From Methanobacterium sp. UBA8 (GTDB lineage: Archaea > Methanobacteriota > Methanobacteria > Methanobacteriales > Methanobacteriaceae), in contig DADN01000244.1 of NCBI GenBank assembly GCA_002509665.1, positions 6,432 to 13,692 on the forward strand: 7,261 bases of DNA, written 5' to 3'. The position numbers were made by a program, and so were the translations under genes. Under the pieces are notes generated by a model. It saw only the letters and a program-made list of their open reading frames with translations, did no database searches and was not told the origin of the DNA. Positions 1 to 6,574 of this stretch are shown piece after piece (the stretch's first letter is position 1; each line of letters starts with the position of its first letter).

Positions 1-53
1 GGGTAAAAAATGTTAATTGGTTGAAGAAAATCCCTGATTTTCTGAACCCATAA
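1..53 (+). CDS. 3' end of an upstream protein-coding gene (partial)
   Basis: One frame stays open from position 3 to a TAA at 51-53 and would encode a C-terminus ending in WLKKIPDFLNP. The other two + frames hit stops almost at once. The 27-nt gap to the rubredoxin-fusion gene suggests the two share a transcript. The product cannot be identified from 16 residues. A stretch this short can be open by chance, so the call rests mainly on the natural-looking C-terminus and the operon-like spacing. Confidence 0.4.
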   Translation, partial: VKNVNWLKKIPDFLNP

Positions 54-80
54 CTAGAAAATTTATGATGGGATGATAAG

Positions 81-689
81 ATGAAGTTTAAATGTGATAT
101 ATGCAGTTATATTTATGATTCAGATGTCGGCGATCCTGAAAATGGAATTGAAGCAGGGACTGATTTAAACGATCTTCCTTCAGACTGGGTTTGCCCAATA
201 TGCGGTATAGAAAAGGATCAATTCTTCCCCCTTGAAGATGAAAGGATAGGTTCAGAAGGAGAAGGTCCAATGGCCTTGATGATATTGGCTCTAACACATG
301 GTCTCTGGACTATATCTGGAAGAGGTTCATATTCTGTAACCCGGGAAATAGGCCGTGCATTTATCAATGAGTTAAAAAAAGATGGTGTTGAGTTTACAGA
401 TGGTGAATCTGCTCTTGAATCTGTAAAAAAATACTTCATTAAACATAAATTTGCAAGAGATATGGAATACGGTGTTAAAGATGGAGAAGCAGAACTTGAA
501 ATAAAAAACTGCCGTTTCTTTGGATTGTGCAAGCAGCTTGAAAAACAGGGAGTCTTAATAACAACATGCCCATATACCAATACTTCCGCAATGGCACTTG
601 AAGAGGCTACAGGTTACAGGTACAGGATCAGTAAAGAACAGAAAGGATATGGTCATAAAATACATCTGAAAAAGGTTTCAAAAGTTTGA
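81..689 (+). CDS. Rubredoxin domain fused to an unidentified cysteine-containing C-terminal domain
   Basis: The 202-residue protein opens with a complete rubredoxin module at residues 1-52. It has CDIC (C5, C8), the GDP..GI..GT stretch, [12 protein letters not shown] (C38, C41) and the FFPLE end. Such a module binds one iron through four cysteines and shuttles single electrons in the cytoplasm. The usual glycine after the second cysteine is serine (CSYIYD). Free-standing rubredoxins are about 53 residues, so some 150 residues are extra. That part (about 61-202) carries C144, C150 and C163 and ends in alternating hydrophobic and charged residues suggesting a beta-sheet. It loosely recalls V4R-type small-molecule or redox sensor domains, but I cannot assign it. 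The start ATG follows GGATGAT at 71-77, a weak match to the archaeal ribosome binding site. A redox sensor or dedicated electron carrier is plausible. The rubredoxin half is certain and the function of the rest is unknown. Confidence 0.85.
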   Translation: MKFKCDICSYIYDSDVGDPENGIEAGTDLNDLPSDWVCPICGIEKDQFFPLEDERIGSEGEGPMALMILALTHGLWTISGRGSYSVTREIGRAFINELKKDGVEFTDGESALESVKKYFIKHKFARDMEYGVKDGEAELEIKNCRFFGLCKQLEKQGVLITTCPYTNTSAMALEEATGYRYRISKEQKGYGHKIHLKKVSKV

Positions 690-702
690 GGAGAGGACAG
701 TA

Positions 703-759
703 TTTAAATTTTTATAAAATTTAAAGAGATTACTTAAAATTAAAATATTCTTATTTTAA
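703..759 (+). terminator. Two tandem AT-only hairpins after the rubredoxin-fusion gene
   Basis: Perfect 10-bp arms TTTAAATTTT (703-712) and AAAATTTAAA (716-725) enclose a 3-nt loop, starting 14 nt after the stop codon. A second perfect pair, TTAAAATA (740-747) and TATTTTAA (752-759), has a 4-nt loop. Archaeal termination mainly needs T-rich tracts, and both structures supply them. AT-rich DNA forms such pairs readily, so the folding itself may not matter. Confidence 0.5.
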
Positions 760-774
760 ACACTTATAATAATG

Positions 775-794
775 TAGACTATGCGGTCTAGACC
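775..794. promoter_or_regulatory. Palindrome cluster upstream of the tetR TATA box
   Basis: A perfect 10-bp palindrome, GGTCTAGACC, lies at 785-794. It is preceded by TAGAC at 775-779, which pairs with GTCTA at 786-790 and repeats directly with TAGAC at 789-793. The cluster ends 6 bp before the TATA box, where a bound protein would sit beside TFB/TBP. It is probably a transcription factor site. Whether the neighbouring TetR protein or another factor binds it cannot be told from sequence. Confidence 0.4.
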
Positions 795-800
795 ATCAGG

Positions 801-810
801 TTTATATATT
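801..810 (+). promoter_or_regulatory. TATA box of the tetR-family gene
   Basis: TTTATATATT is a good match to the archaeal box A and is the only strong TATA-like element between the two genes. Transcription would be expected to start about 25 nt downstream, near 830-838. That gives a leader of roughly 80 nt, ending in a GGAGG ribosome binding site at 901-905. Confidence 0.6.
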
Positions 811-819
811 ACATTTACG

Positions 820-851
820 ATACACTTAAAACTAGTATATTGGGAGTGTAT
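820..851. promoter_or_regulatory. Candidate TetR operator over the tetR start site
   Basis: Perfect 7-bp inverted arms ATACACT (820-826) and AGTGTAT (845-851) are separated by 18 bp. The dyad centre (about 835) falls where transcription from the TATA box at 801-810 should begin. This is the classic position for autorepression by a TetR dimer. Binding of the adjacent gene product is inferred. Confidence 0.45.
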
Positions 852-914
852 GTATTAAAGATTTAAAGGATATATTGCTTTCATTTATAGATTACCTGAT
901 GGAGGATAAATTAA

Positions 915-1541
915 ATGGAACAAAGGTCATTTAAACGGAAAAATGAACTTATTGAGGCAGCTTTAGATGAATTTACAGCAAAAAATTATGAAAATGCTTC
1001 CTTAAATGTTATCCTTAAAAATGCAGGTATCAGCAAGGGTGCCTTTTATTACCACTTTCAAGATAAGCAGGAGCTTTACGTGTTTTTGCTGAAATCAGCC
1101 CATAAGACTGAATGTAAGTTCATAAATAACCGTACGAAAGAACGTATAGGTGATTTTAAAGGGAAAGACATCTTTGAAAGATTTAAGCTGCAGACCCAGA
1201 TAGCTTATGAATTTGCGCTTGCGTTTCCAAAATATTTTAAACTCGGTATAATGTTTCGGAAAGAAAGTGGAACTGAAATTTATGAATATGCGAAGAGTAT
1301 CATTGAAAAAAATAAGGAAGCATGGCTTGAGGAAAAAATCAAAAAATCTATTAAAGATGGAGATTTTAATAATAGATTCTCTGAGGATTTCATAGTAAAG
1401 ATGGTGAATTATATGGTATTCCATTTTAATGAAATATTTGATGAAGAAGAAGACTATAAAATGGAGAAAATGCATGAAAATGCCGCTAATCTTGCAGATT
1501 TTTTGAAATATGGATTTGGCAATAGTAAAATATGTTATTGA
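915..1541 (+). CDS. TetR/AcrR-family transcriptional regulator
   Basis: This 208-residue protein has the TetR-family length and layout. An N-terminal DNA-binding domain (about 8-55) has helix 1 at ELIEAALDEFTAKNYENASLN, then VILKNAGISKGAFYYHFQDKQELY, whose SKGAFYYHF segment is the family's characteristic recognition helix. A variable all-helical C-terminal domain (about 60-200) should bind a ligand and form the dimer. The start is fixed by GGAGG 9 nt upstream of the ATG. Family members usually repress their own gene and a neighbour by binding inverted repeats, and release DNA when a small hydrophobic or cationic molecule binds. The gene is followed 134 nt later, on the same strand, by the Tes-type enzyme. 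Dyads lie in both promoters, so regulation of that lipid enzyme is a reasonable inference. The ligand cannot be predicted from the sequence. Confidence 0.92.
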   Translation: MEQRSFKRKNELIEAALDEFTAKNYENASLNVILKNAGISKGAFYYHFQDKQELYVFLLKSAHKTECKFINNRTKERIGDFKGKDIFERFKLQTQIAYEFALAFPKYFKLGIMFRKESGTEIYEYAKSIIEKNKEAWLEEKIKKSIKDGDFNNRFSEDFIVKMVNYMVFHFNEIFDEEEDYKMEKMHENAANLADFLKYGFGNSKICY

Positions 1542-1592
1542 ACATGATGCAGAAGTTGTATACGGTAAGAGGTGAAATGCAAAAAGGGGATG

Positions 1593-1622
1593 TAACACGC
1601 TTCAAGAGGATACAATGTGTTA
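1593..1622. promoter_or_regulatory. Candidate operator in the tes promoter
   Basis: Six-bp inverted arms TAACAC (1593-1598) and GTGTTA (1617-1622) have an 18-bp spacer. This is the same spacer length as in the dyad at the tetR start site, and the arms share an ACAC/GTGT core. The right arm runs into the AT-rich TATA region at 1620-1629, so occupancy would block the tes promoter. The cores are not in identical register (22 versus 24 bp apart), which weakens the match. Confidence 0.35.
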
Positions 1623-1650
1623 TAATATTTAATTTTAATTTTTATTAATA
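1620..1650 (+). promoter_or_regulatory. Likely tes promoter (AT-rich TATA region)
   Basis: The stretch contains TTATAATATT at 1620-1629 and a second AT run, TTTTTATTAATA, at 1639-1650. Using the first as the TATA box places the start site near 1650 and gives a leader of about 25 nt before the ATG at 1676. The exact element cannot be chosen by eye. Confidence 0.4.
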
Positions 1651-1663
1651 GCCAGTGGGCTTT

Positions 1664-1669
1664 GGAGGT
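1664..1669 (+). promoter_or_regulatory. Ribosome binding site that sets the tes start
   Basis: GGAGGT lies 6 nt upstream of the ATG at 1676. The in-frame GTG at 1655 comes before this site and has no comparable site of its own, so translation should begin at 1676. Confidence 0.8.
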
Positions 1670-1675
1670 ATAATA

Positions 1676-3166
<1,491 letters not shown>

Positions 3167-3171
3167 TCTAA

Positions 3172-3186
3172 CTTTATTCTATTTTG
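3172..3186 (+). terminator. T-rich tract after tes
   Basis: The short + strand tract ACTTTATTCTATTTT begins a few bases after the tes stop and has T-runs of the archaeal intrinsic-terminator type. It is weak, with no hairpin and no run longer than four T. It is called mainly because a convergent gene ends about 50 bp away. Confidence 0.3.
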
Positions 3187-3188
3187 AA

Positions 3189-3208
3189 TAAAAATTTAAA
3201 TAAAAAAA
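3189..3208 (-). terminator. T-run terminator of the FAD disulfide reductase gene
   Basis: Read on the - strand, a run of seven T (complement of 3202-3208) is followed by a run of five T (3190-3194), starting 12 nt after the reductase stop codon. Consecutive T-runs are the usual archaeal termination signal. Confidence 0.5.
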
Positions 3209-3220
3209 GTTTTAGGAGAA

Positions 3221-4582
3221 CTAATCTTGTTCTTCCTTATTAATTGTTTTTAATTTACTGCAAGCGTCTTCTGCCGCCAGAATAATTGGATCTGTAACCA
3301 TTGAAACTGGAGGGGCATATGAAAATTCGATAGTTGCAAGTTCAGAGCAGGTAACGCCCTTTGTTATAGCAAGTGACATTATATCTACTCTTTCTGCTAC
3401 CCTTTCTGCCCCAATCAGCTGACATCCAATAATCCGTCCTTTAAGGTTGTTTATAATTTTAACGTCAATCCGTTTTGCCCCAGGATAATAACGAGCTTTA
3501 GTAAGAGCTCTGATTTTACCGTATGTTGCATCTATTCCACTTTGTCGTGCTGATGTGACTGTTAGGCCTACAGCACCGAATTCAAGGTTTCCTACTTTTG
3601 AAACATTGGAATTTAGCACTGGTTTAAATTCTGCATGTATTCCTGCAATATTTTTGGCAGCGATTTTTCCCTGCCTTACAGCAGTTGTTCCTAACATGGA
3701 TTGAGTACTTTCTCCAGTTATTGCATCTAATACTTCTACACAATCACCAACGGCATATATATTGGGTATAGATGTTTGCATTTTTTCATTGACTACTATT
3801 GCCCATTTTCCAAGCTTGCATCCTGCTATTTCAGCCACTTTTGTTTGAGGCCTGACCCCGGTAGCCATTATAACCAGATCCGCATTTATAACATTATCTT
3901 CAAAGACTGTCCCTTCTACATGTTCATCGCCTGTGATTTTATCAATTCCCTGTCCTAAAATCACGTTTATACCCTGTTTCTCAAGATAATCCTGAACTAT
4001 TGTTGCCATATCTGGATCTAGTGACCTTGGAATGATTTGGGGCAGCATTTCAGTCATTGTAACATTAAGGCCCTTTTGCTTGAGTGCATATGATACTTCT
4101 ACACCTATTAGACTTGCTCCTACAATCACTGCGTTCTGACTTTTTTCAGCCCATTCATTAATTTTAAGGCCATCTTCAATGGTTCTAAGCTTGAAAACAC
4201 CTTTTAAATTAGTACCTTCAATTGGAGGGATGAATGAACTTGCCCCAGTTGCTATAACGAGATAGTCATAGGATAATTCATATTCTTCTGTTTTTTCATT
4301 TATAAAGCGGTATTTTATTTTATTTTCACTGCTTGTTATATCAAAAACTTCTGCTTGAGTTATGATCTTTATGTCCTTTTCAAGGTAATCTTCTGCTTCA
4401 TGCATAATGATGTCCTTAAAATTCTTTACTTCCCCACCTAAAACATAGGGGATAGCACAAGGGGAATAAGCAATATGTTTCCCCATGGTAATTACAGTTA
4501 TTTCCGCATCTTTATTGTATTTTCTTATGTTAGAGGCTGTTGAAAGCCCGCCGGCTCCAGCACCTACTATTGCTATTTTCAT
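3221..4582 (-). CDS. FAD-dependent class III disulfide reductase (CoA-disulfide reductase/NADH oxidase type)
   Basis: At 453 residues it has the usual length of this single-cysteine flavoprotein family. Order: FAD-binding GAGAGG (7-12), redox-active C42 in YSPCAIPYVLGG, ATGA (111-114), the NAD(P)H-binding fold with VGASLIGVE (154-162), TGVRP (241-245), the second FAD motif NIYAVGD (274-280), and a dimerisation domain from about 325 with SYAPPVS around Y422. That tyrosine sits where CoA-disulfide reductases keep a catalytic tyrosine. Relatives reduce CoA disulfide, polysulfide or oxygen with NAD(P)H, and sequence alone does not decide among these. AGGTGA (4591-4596, read on the - strand) supports the start. 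The gene diverges from arsM, sharing a promoter region of about 165 bp, and may supply thiol-reducing power for arsenic methylation. That link is inference. Confidence 0.9.
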   Translation of the reverse strand: MKIAIVGAGAGGLSTASNIRKYNKDAEITVITMGKHIAYSPCAIPYVLGGEVKNFKDIIMHEAEDYLEKDIKIITQAEVFDITSSENKIKYRFINEKTEEYELSYDYLVIATGASSFIPPIEGTNLKGVFKLRTIEDGLKINEWAEKSQNAVIVGASLIGVEVSYALKQKGLNVTMTEMLPQIIPRSLDPDMATIVQDYLEKQGINVILGQGIDKITGDEHVEGTVFEDNVINADLVIMATGVRPQTKVAEIAGCKLGKWAIVVNEKMQTSIPNIYAVGDCVEVLDAITGESTQSMLGTTAVRQGKIAAKNIAGIHAEFKPVLNSNVSKVGNLEFGAVGLTVTSARQSGIDATYGKIRALTKARYYPGAKRIDVKIINNLKGRIIGCQLIGAERVAERVDIMSLAITKGVTCSELATIEFSYAPPVSMVTDPIILAAEDACSKLKTINKEEQD

Positions 4583-4633
4583 TTATTTTTTCACCTGTAT
4601 GGAATTAGACACTATGAATTTTGTAAGTTCAAA

Positions 4634-4641
4634 GTATATAA
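4634..4641 (-). promoter_or_regulatory. TATA box of the disulfide reductase gene
   Basis: Read on the - strand the element is TTATATAC, preceded by AAGC as a possible BRE. It sits about 52 nt upstream of the start codon, which predicts a start site near 4610 and a leader of about 28 nt. Imperfect arms TTCAA (4628-4632) and TTGAA (4644-4648) flank it and may be coincidental. Confidence 0.55.
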
Positions 4642-4681
4642 GCTTGAATTTTTGTTGATTTTTATATGAAAAATCGGTAAT

Positions 4682-4689
4682 TTTATATT
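4682..4689 (+). promoter_or_regulatory. Likely TATA box of the arsM-arsR-DUF166 operon
   Basis: TTTATATT lies just before the 22-bp palindrome. A start site about 25 nt downstream would fall near the palindrome's right end, leaving a leader of about 35-40 nt. The palindrome also contains CATATATTTG, which could itself act as the TATA element with a shorter leader. Either way the palindrome overlaps the core promoter. Confidence 0.45.
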
Positions 4690-4692
4690 TAG

Positions 4693-4714
4693 TATATCCA
4701 TATATTTGGATATA
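4693..4714. promoter_or_regulatory. Candidate ArsR operator (22-bp palindrome)
   Basis: Eight-bp perfect arms TATATCCA (4693-4700) and TGGATATA (4707-4714) flank a 6-bp centre, and only one base pair of the 22-bp dyad is mismatched. Its AT-rich symmetric form resembles known operators of ArsR/SmtB repressors. It lies over the presumed core promoter of the operon that encodes an ArsR protein, about 50 bp from the divergent reductase promoter. Binding by the product of 5513-5863 is inferred. Confidence 0.6.
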
Positions 4715-4737
4715 TAGAATTAAACTTAATTGAAAAT

Positions 4738-4741
4738 GGTG
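4738..4741 (+). promoter_or_regulatory. Ribosome binding site that sets the arsM start
   Basis: GGTG lies 6 nt before the ATG at 4748 and matches the GGTG core of the archaeal anti-Shine-Dalgarno complement. The upstream in-frame TTG (4730) and ATG (4736) have no purine-rich site before them, and the ATG overlaps this element. Confidence 0.55.
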
Positions 4742-4747
4742 CATATA

Positions 4748-5503
4748 ATGGACGAAAAAGAAATTAAGGAATTTGTAAAGGGCAGATACTCAAAAATAGC
4801 AACAAAAGAAGAATCTTCTTGTTCTTGCTGCTCTGGGGTTGATTTAACAATTGAAAAGGCTAAAGCTGCAGGTTATACTTTAGAAGATATTAAAAGTATA
4901 CCTGAAGAAGCTGTTTTTGGACTCGGATGCGGCAATCCTACTGCACTTGCAGAGCTTAAAGAAGGGGAAACAGTATTAGATCTTGGATCTGGTGGGGGAA
5001 TAGATGTTTTTCTCGCAGCAAATAAGGTTGGCGAAGAGGGTAAAGTCATTGGAGTAGATATGACTGAAGAAATGGTAGAAACTGCCGTTAAAAATGCTGA
5101 AGAGGGCAAATATGAAAATGTTGAATTTAAACTGGGCGAAATAGAAAATTTACCCATTGATGACGGTTCTGTAGATGTTATTATAAGTAATTGTGTAATT
5201 AACCTAACACCCGATAAATTAGTAGCATATAAAGAAGCTTTCAGGGTTTTAAAGCCAGGTGGACGTATTTTAGTATCTGATCTGGTGACAGAAGGAAATA
5301 TGCCTGAAGAGCTTAAACGCAGTTTTGATGCATGGTCCAGCTGCATTGCTGGAGCTATGGAAAAGCAATCTTATTTAGATATAATAAAAGAAGCAGGATT
5401 TAAAGATATTCAAATTGTCCAACAGCATTTTTTTACAGAACCAAGCATGGATGAACGGTTAGTTGGAAAAATTACCAGTGTTCAAATTAAAGCGTTAAAA
5501 TAG
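4748..5503 (+). CDS. arsM: Arsenite S-adenosylmethionine methyltransferase
   Basis: The 251-residue protein is a class I SAM methyltransferase with the ArsM signature throughout. Motif I is VLDLGSGGGIDVFLA (77-91) and the acidic ribose-binding segment is IGVDMT (101-106). The arsenite-binding cysteines are C61 in GLGCGNP, C149 in ISNCVINL and C199 in SSCIAGA. They correspond to the three thiolates that hold As(III) in characterised algal ArsM. An N-terminal group (C25, C27, C28) fits the further cysteine needed for the first methylation. The enzyme turns arsenite, with thiol reductants, into methylated arsenicals in the cytoplasm. The GGTG site favours the ATG at 4748, giving an N-terminus (MDEKEIKEFVKGRYSKIA) typical of the family. 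The 9-nt gap to arsR and the promoter palindrome indicate arsenic-responsive control. Confidence 0.93.
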   Translation: MDEKEIKEFVKGRYSKIATKEESSCSCCSGVDLTIEKAKAAGYTLEDIKSIPEEAVFGLGCGNPTALAELKEGETVLDLGSGGGIDVFLAANKVGEEGKVIGVDMTEEMVETAVKNAEEGKYENVEFKLGEIENLPIDDGSVDVIISNCVINLTPDKLVAYKEAFRVLKPGGRILVSDLVTEGNMPEELKRSFDAWSSCIAGAMEKQSYLDIIKEAGFKDIQIVQQHFFTEPSMDERLVGKITSVQIKALK

Positions 5504-5512
5504 GGGTAAATC

Positions 5513-5863
5513 ATGAAAACCTGTGAGATAAATAGTAAAGGTGAACCCTGTAGTGAACAGATAGCGAATTTAAAGGAAATTTTATCTAAAATTCCTTCTG
5601 ATGAAAGTTTTGAGGATAGGTCAGATAGATTCAAGGCAGTTTCAGATCCTACTCGACTTAAAATATTATATCTCTTGCAGGACGGGGAATTATGTGCATG
5701 TGAGATAATTATGGCCCTTGAAAAGCCTCAATCAACTATTTCACATCATTTAAATGTTCTTAAGAATGCAGGATTTATAAAAGGACGTAAAGAAGGTGTA
5801 TGGATACATTACAAACTTGTTAATCCGGAAATTATTAGTTTAATTGAAGATTTAGTAAAATAA
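5513..5863 (+). CDS. arsR: ArsR/SmtB-family metalloid-responsive repressor
   Basis: The 116-residue protein has a winged helix-turn-helix. RFKAVSDPTRLKILYLL (39-55) is the family's opening helices, PQSTISHHLNVLKNAGFI (72-89) is the recognition helix, and GVWIHYKL (95-102) is the wing. The sensor motif ELCACE carries C61 and C63 in the helix where ArsR and CadC proteins bind As(III), Cd(II) or Pb(II). The third cysteine of the plasmid R773 ArsR motif is absent, but an N-terminal extension adds C4 and C13, as in CadC-type four-cysteine sites. Without metal such proteins repress their operon, and thiol coordination releases DNA. The gene follows arsM by 9 nt, with GGGG of its ribosome site beginning on the arsM stop codon, so translation is probably coupled. 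The inducer is likely arsenite given arsM, but a soft divalent metal is possible. Confidence 0.92.
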   Translation: MKTCEINSKGEPCSEQIANLKEILSKIPSDESFEDRSDRFKAVSDPTRLKILYLLQDGELCACEIIMALEKPQSTISHHLNVLKNAGFIKGRKEGVWIHYKLVNPEIISLIEDLVK

Positions 5864-5885
5864 CCTGATTTATGCGGACTCTTTT

Positions 5886-5894
5886 AGGAGATGA
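5886..5894 (+). promoter_or_regulatory. Ribosome binding site that sets the DUF166 start
   Basis: AGGAGATGA abuts the ATG at 5891, too close for that codon to be used. It is well spaced for the in-frame ATG at 5900, which is therefore the preferred start. Confidence 0.7.
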
Positions 5895-5899
5895 AAAAG

Positions 5900-6562
5900 A
5901 TGTTAAAAGTTGTAATAGCTACAGATGGTCCATATGGAGAACGTGCATATGAGTATATAAGTAAGGAATTTGATGCAGATTTTGTTGAGCTTGAAAAGCC
6001 GGTATCTATGTTTGCAGATGAAATTGAGATCCCTGAAGATGCATTAAAACGGCTTGAAAGTGCAGATATACTGATAACTTATGTTCTTCATCCGGATCTT
6101 ACTCTTGACCTTGTTGAAATGATCCATGATAAAGTAAAATGGGTAATAGTGGCTGCCTGGAGAGGGGAAGGGTTTAAAAACCAGCTTGAAAGATTGGGAA
6201 ATGTTACATGCCCTGAAAATATGTGCGATCTTCAGGAAAATGGGAACCCTGCATTTGATGAGTTTGTATCTAAATTTGGAAGGCCTATTGTTAGGATAAA
6301 CTGCCAGGGAGATAAAATTGTGGATATAGAAGTTTTAAGGTCTTCTCCCTGTGGTTCAACATATTTTGTAGCTGAAGAAATGGTTGGGCAGGATTTAGAA
6401 GATTTACCTATTAAAGCAGGTCTTAGATTGCAGCACTATCCTTGTAGGGCGCCAAAAATGAGATTATTCGCTGATGATGAATGCAAAAAGGAAATGGCAG
6501 CTAATTTTCATAAGGAAGCGTTTGAAGAGGGGATAGGTCAGAAAAAGAAAAAAAGGAAATAA
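5900..6562 (+). CDS. DUF166 family protein of unknown function
   Basis: I recognise the DUF166 family (PF02593), found largely in methanogens and some anaerobic bacteria; its function is not established. The 220-residue protein starts with a Rossmann-like strand and turn ([14 protein letters not shown], 4-17), then [14 protein letters not shown] (54-67). It contains three cysteine motifs: CPENMC (C104, C109), [10 protein letters not shown] (C151, between C135 and the next motif) and LQHYPCRAP (C182), plus C195. Six cysteines in a soluble protein suggest metal binding or thiol chemistry. I recall some relatives being described as (seleno)proteins; here the C151 codon is TGT, so this one uses cysteine. 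It ends in a lysine/arginine tail (KKKKRK). A 36-nt gap after arsR, with no visible promoter, places it in the ars operon, so a role in handling arsenic or another soft metalloid is possible but unproven. Confidence 0.8.
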   Translation: MLKVVIATDGPYGERAYEYISKEFDADFVELEKPVSMFADEIEIPEDALKRLESADILITYVLHPDLTLDLVEMIHDKVKWVIVAAWRGEGFKNQLERLGNVTCPENMCDLQENGNPAFDEFVSKFGRPIVRINCQGDKIVDIEVLRSSPCGSTYFVAEEMVGQDLEDLPIKAGLRLQHYPCRAPKMRLFADDECKKEMAANFHKEAFEEGIGQKKKKRK

Positions 6563-6565
6563 AAT

Positions 6566-6574
6566 AGTTTTTAT
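6566..6574 (+). terminator. Possible T-run terminator of the ars operon
   Basis: TAG followed by five T (6568-6572) comes 5 nt after the DUF166 stop codon. Only 8 nt separate this stop from the stop of the convergent protease gene, so termination must occur at or inside the opposing gene. This short T-run is the only visible candidate. Confidence 0.3.

Noticed and set aside
218..580. Open frame on the - strand opposite the rubredoxin-fusion gene
   Set aside because: It overlaps a gene with unmistakable rubredoxin motifs and has no independent support.
1095..1598. Long open frame on the - strand opposite the TetR gene
   Set aside because: It lies antisense to a clearly assigned protein, is phenylalanine-rich as expected from the complement of A-rich codons, and has no ribosome site or family signature.
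1577..1648. Small 23-codon frame between tetR and tes starting with an ATG just after AGGTGA
   Set aside because: The ribosome site is only 1 nt from the ATG, the product is short and low-complexity at its end (IIFNFNFY), and the frame runs through the tes promoter.
1655..1675. Upstream GTG start for the Tes protein adding seven residues
   Set aside because: GGAGGT at 1664-1669 lies inside this extension and is ideally spaced for the ATG at 1676.
4730..4747. TTG (4730) or ATG (4736) as the arsM start
   Set aside because: No ribosome binding site precedes them. GGTG at 4738-4741 points to 4748, and the resulting N-terminus matches the family.
4873..5346. Open frame on the - strand opposite arsM
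   Set aside because: It is a serine- and proline-rich shadow of the arsM coding sequence with no recognisable motifs.
5891..5899. ATG at 5891 as the DUF166 start
   Set aside because: It directly abuts AGGAG and so has no spacing. The ATG at 5900 is correctly placed.
6350..6352. Possible selenocysteine in the DUF166 SSPCGSTYF motif
   Set aside because: The codon is TGT (cysteine), not TGA, and no in-frame stop interrupts the gene.
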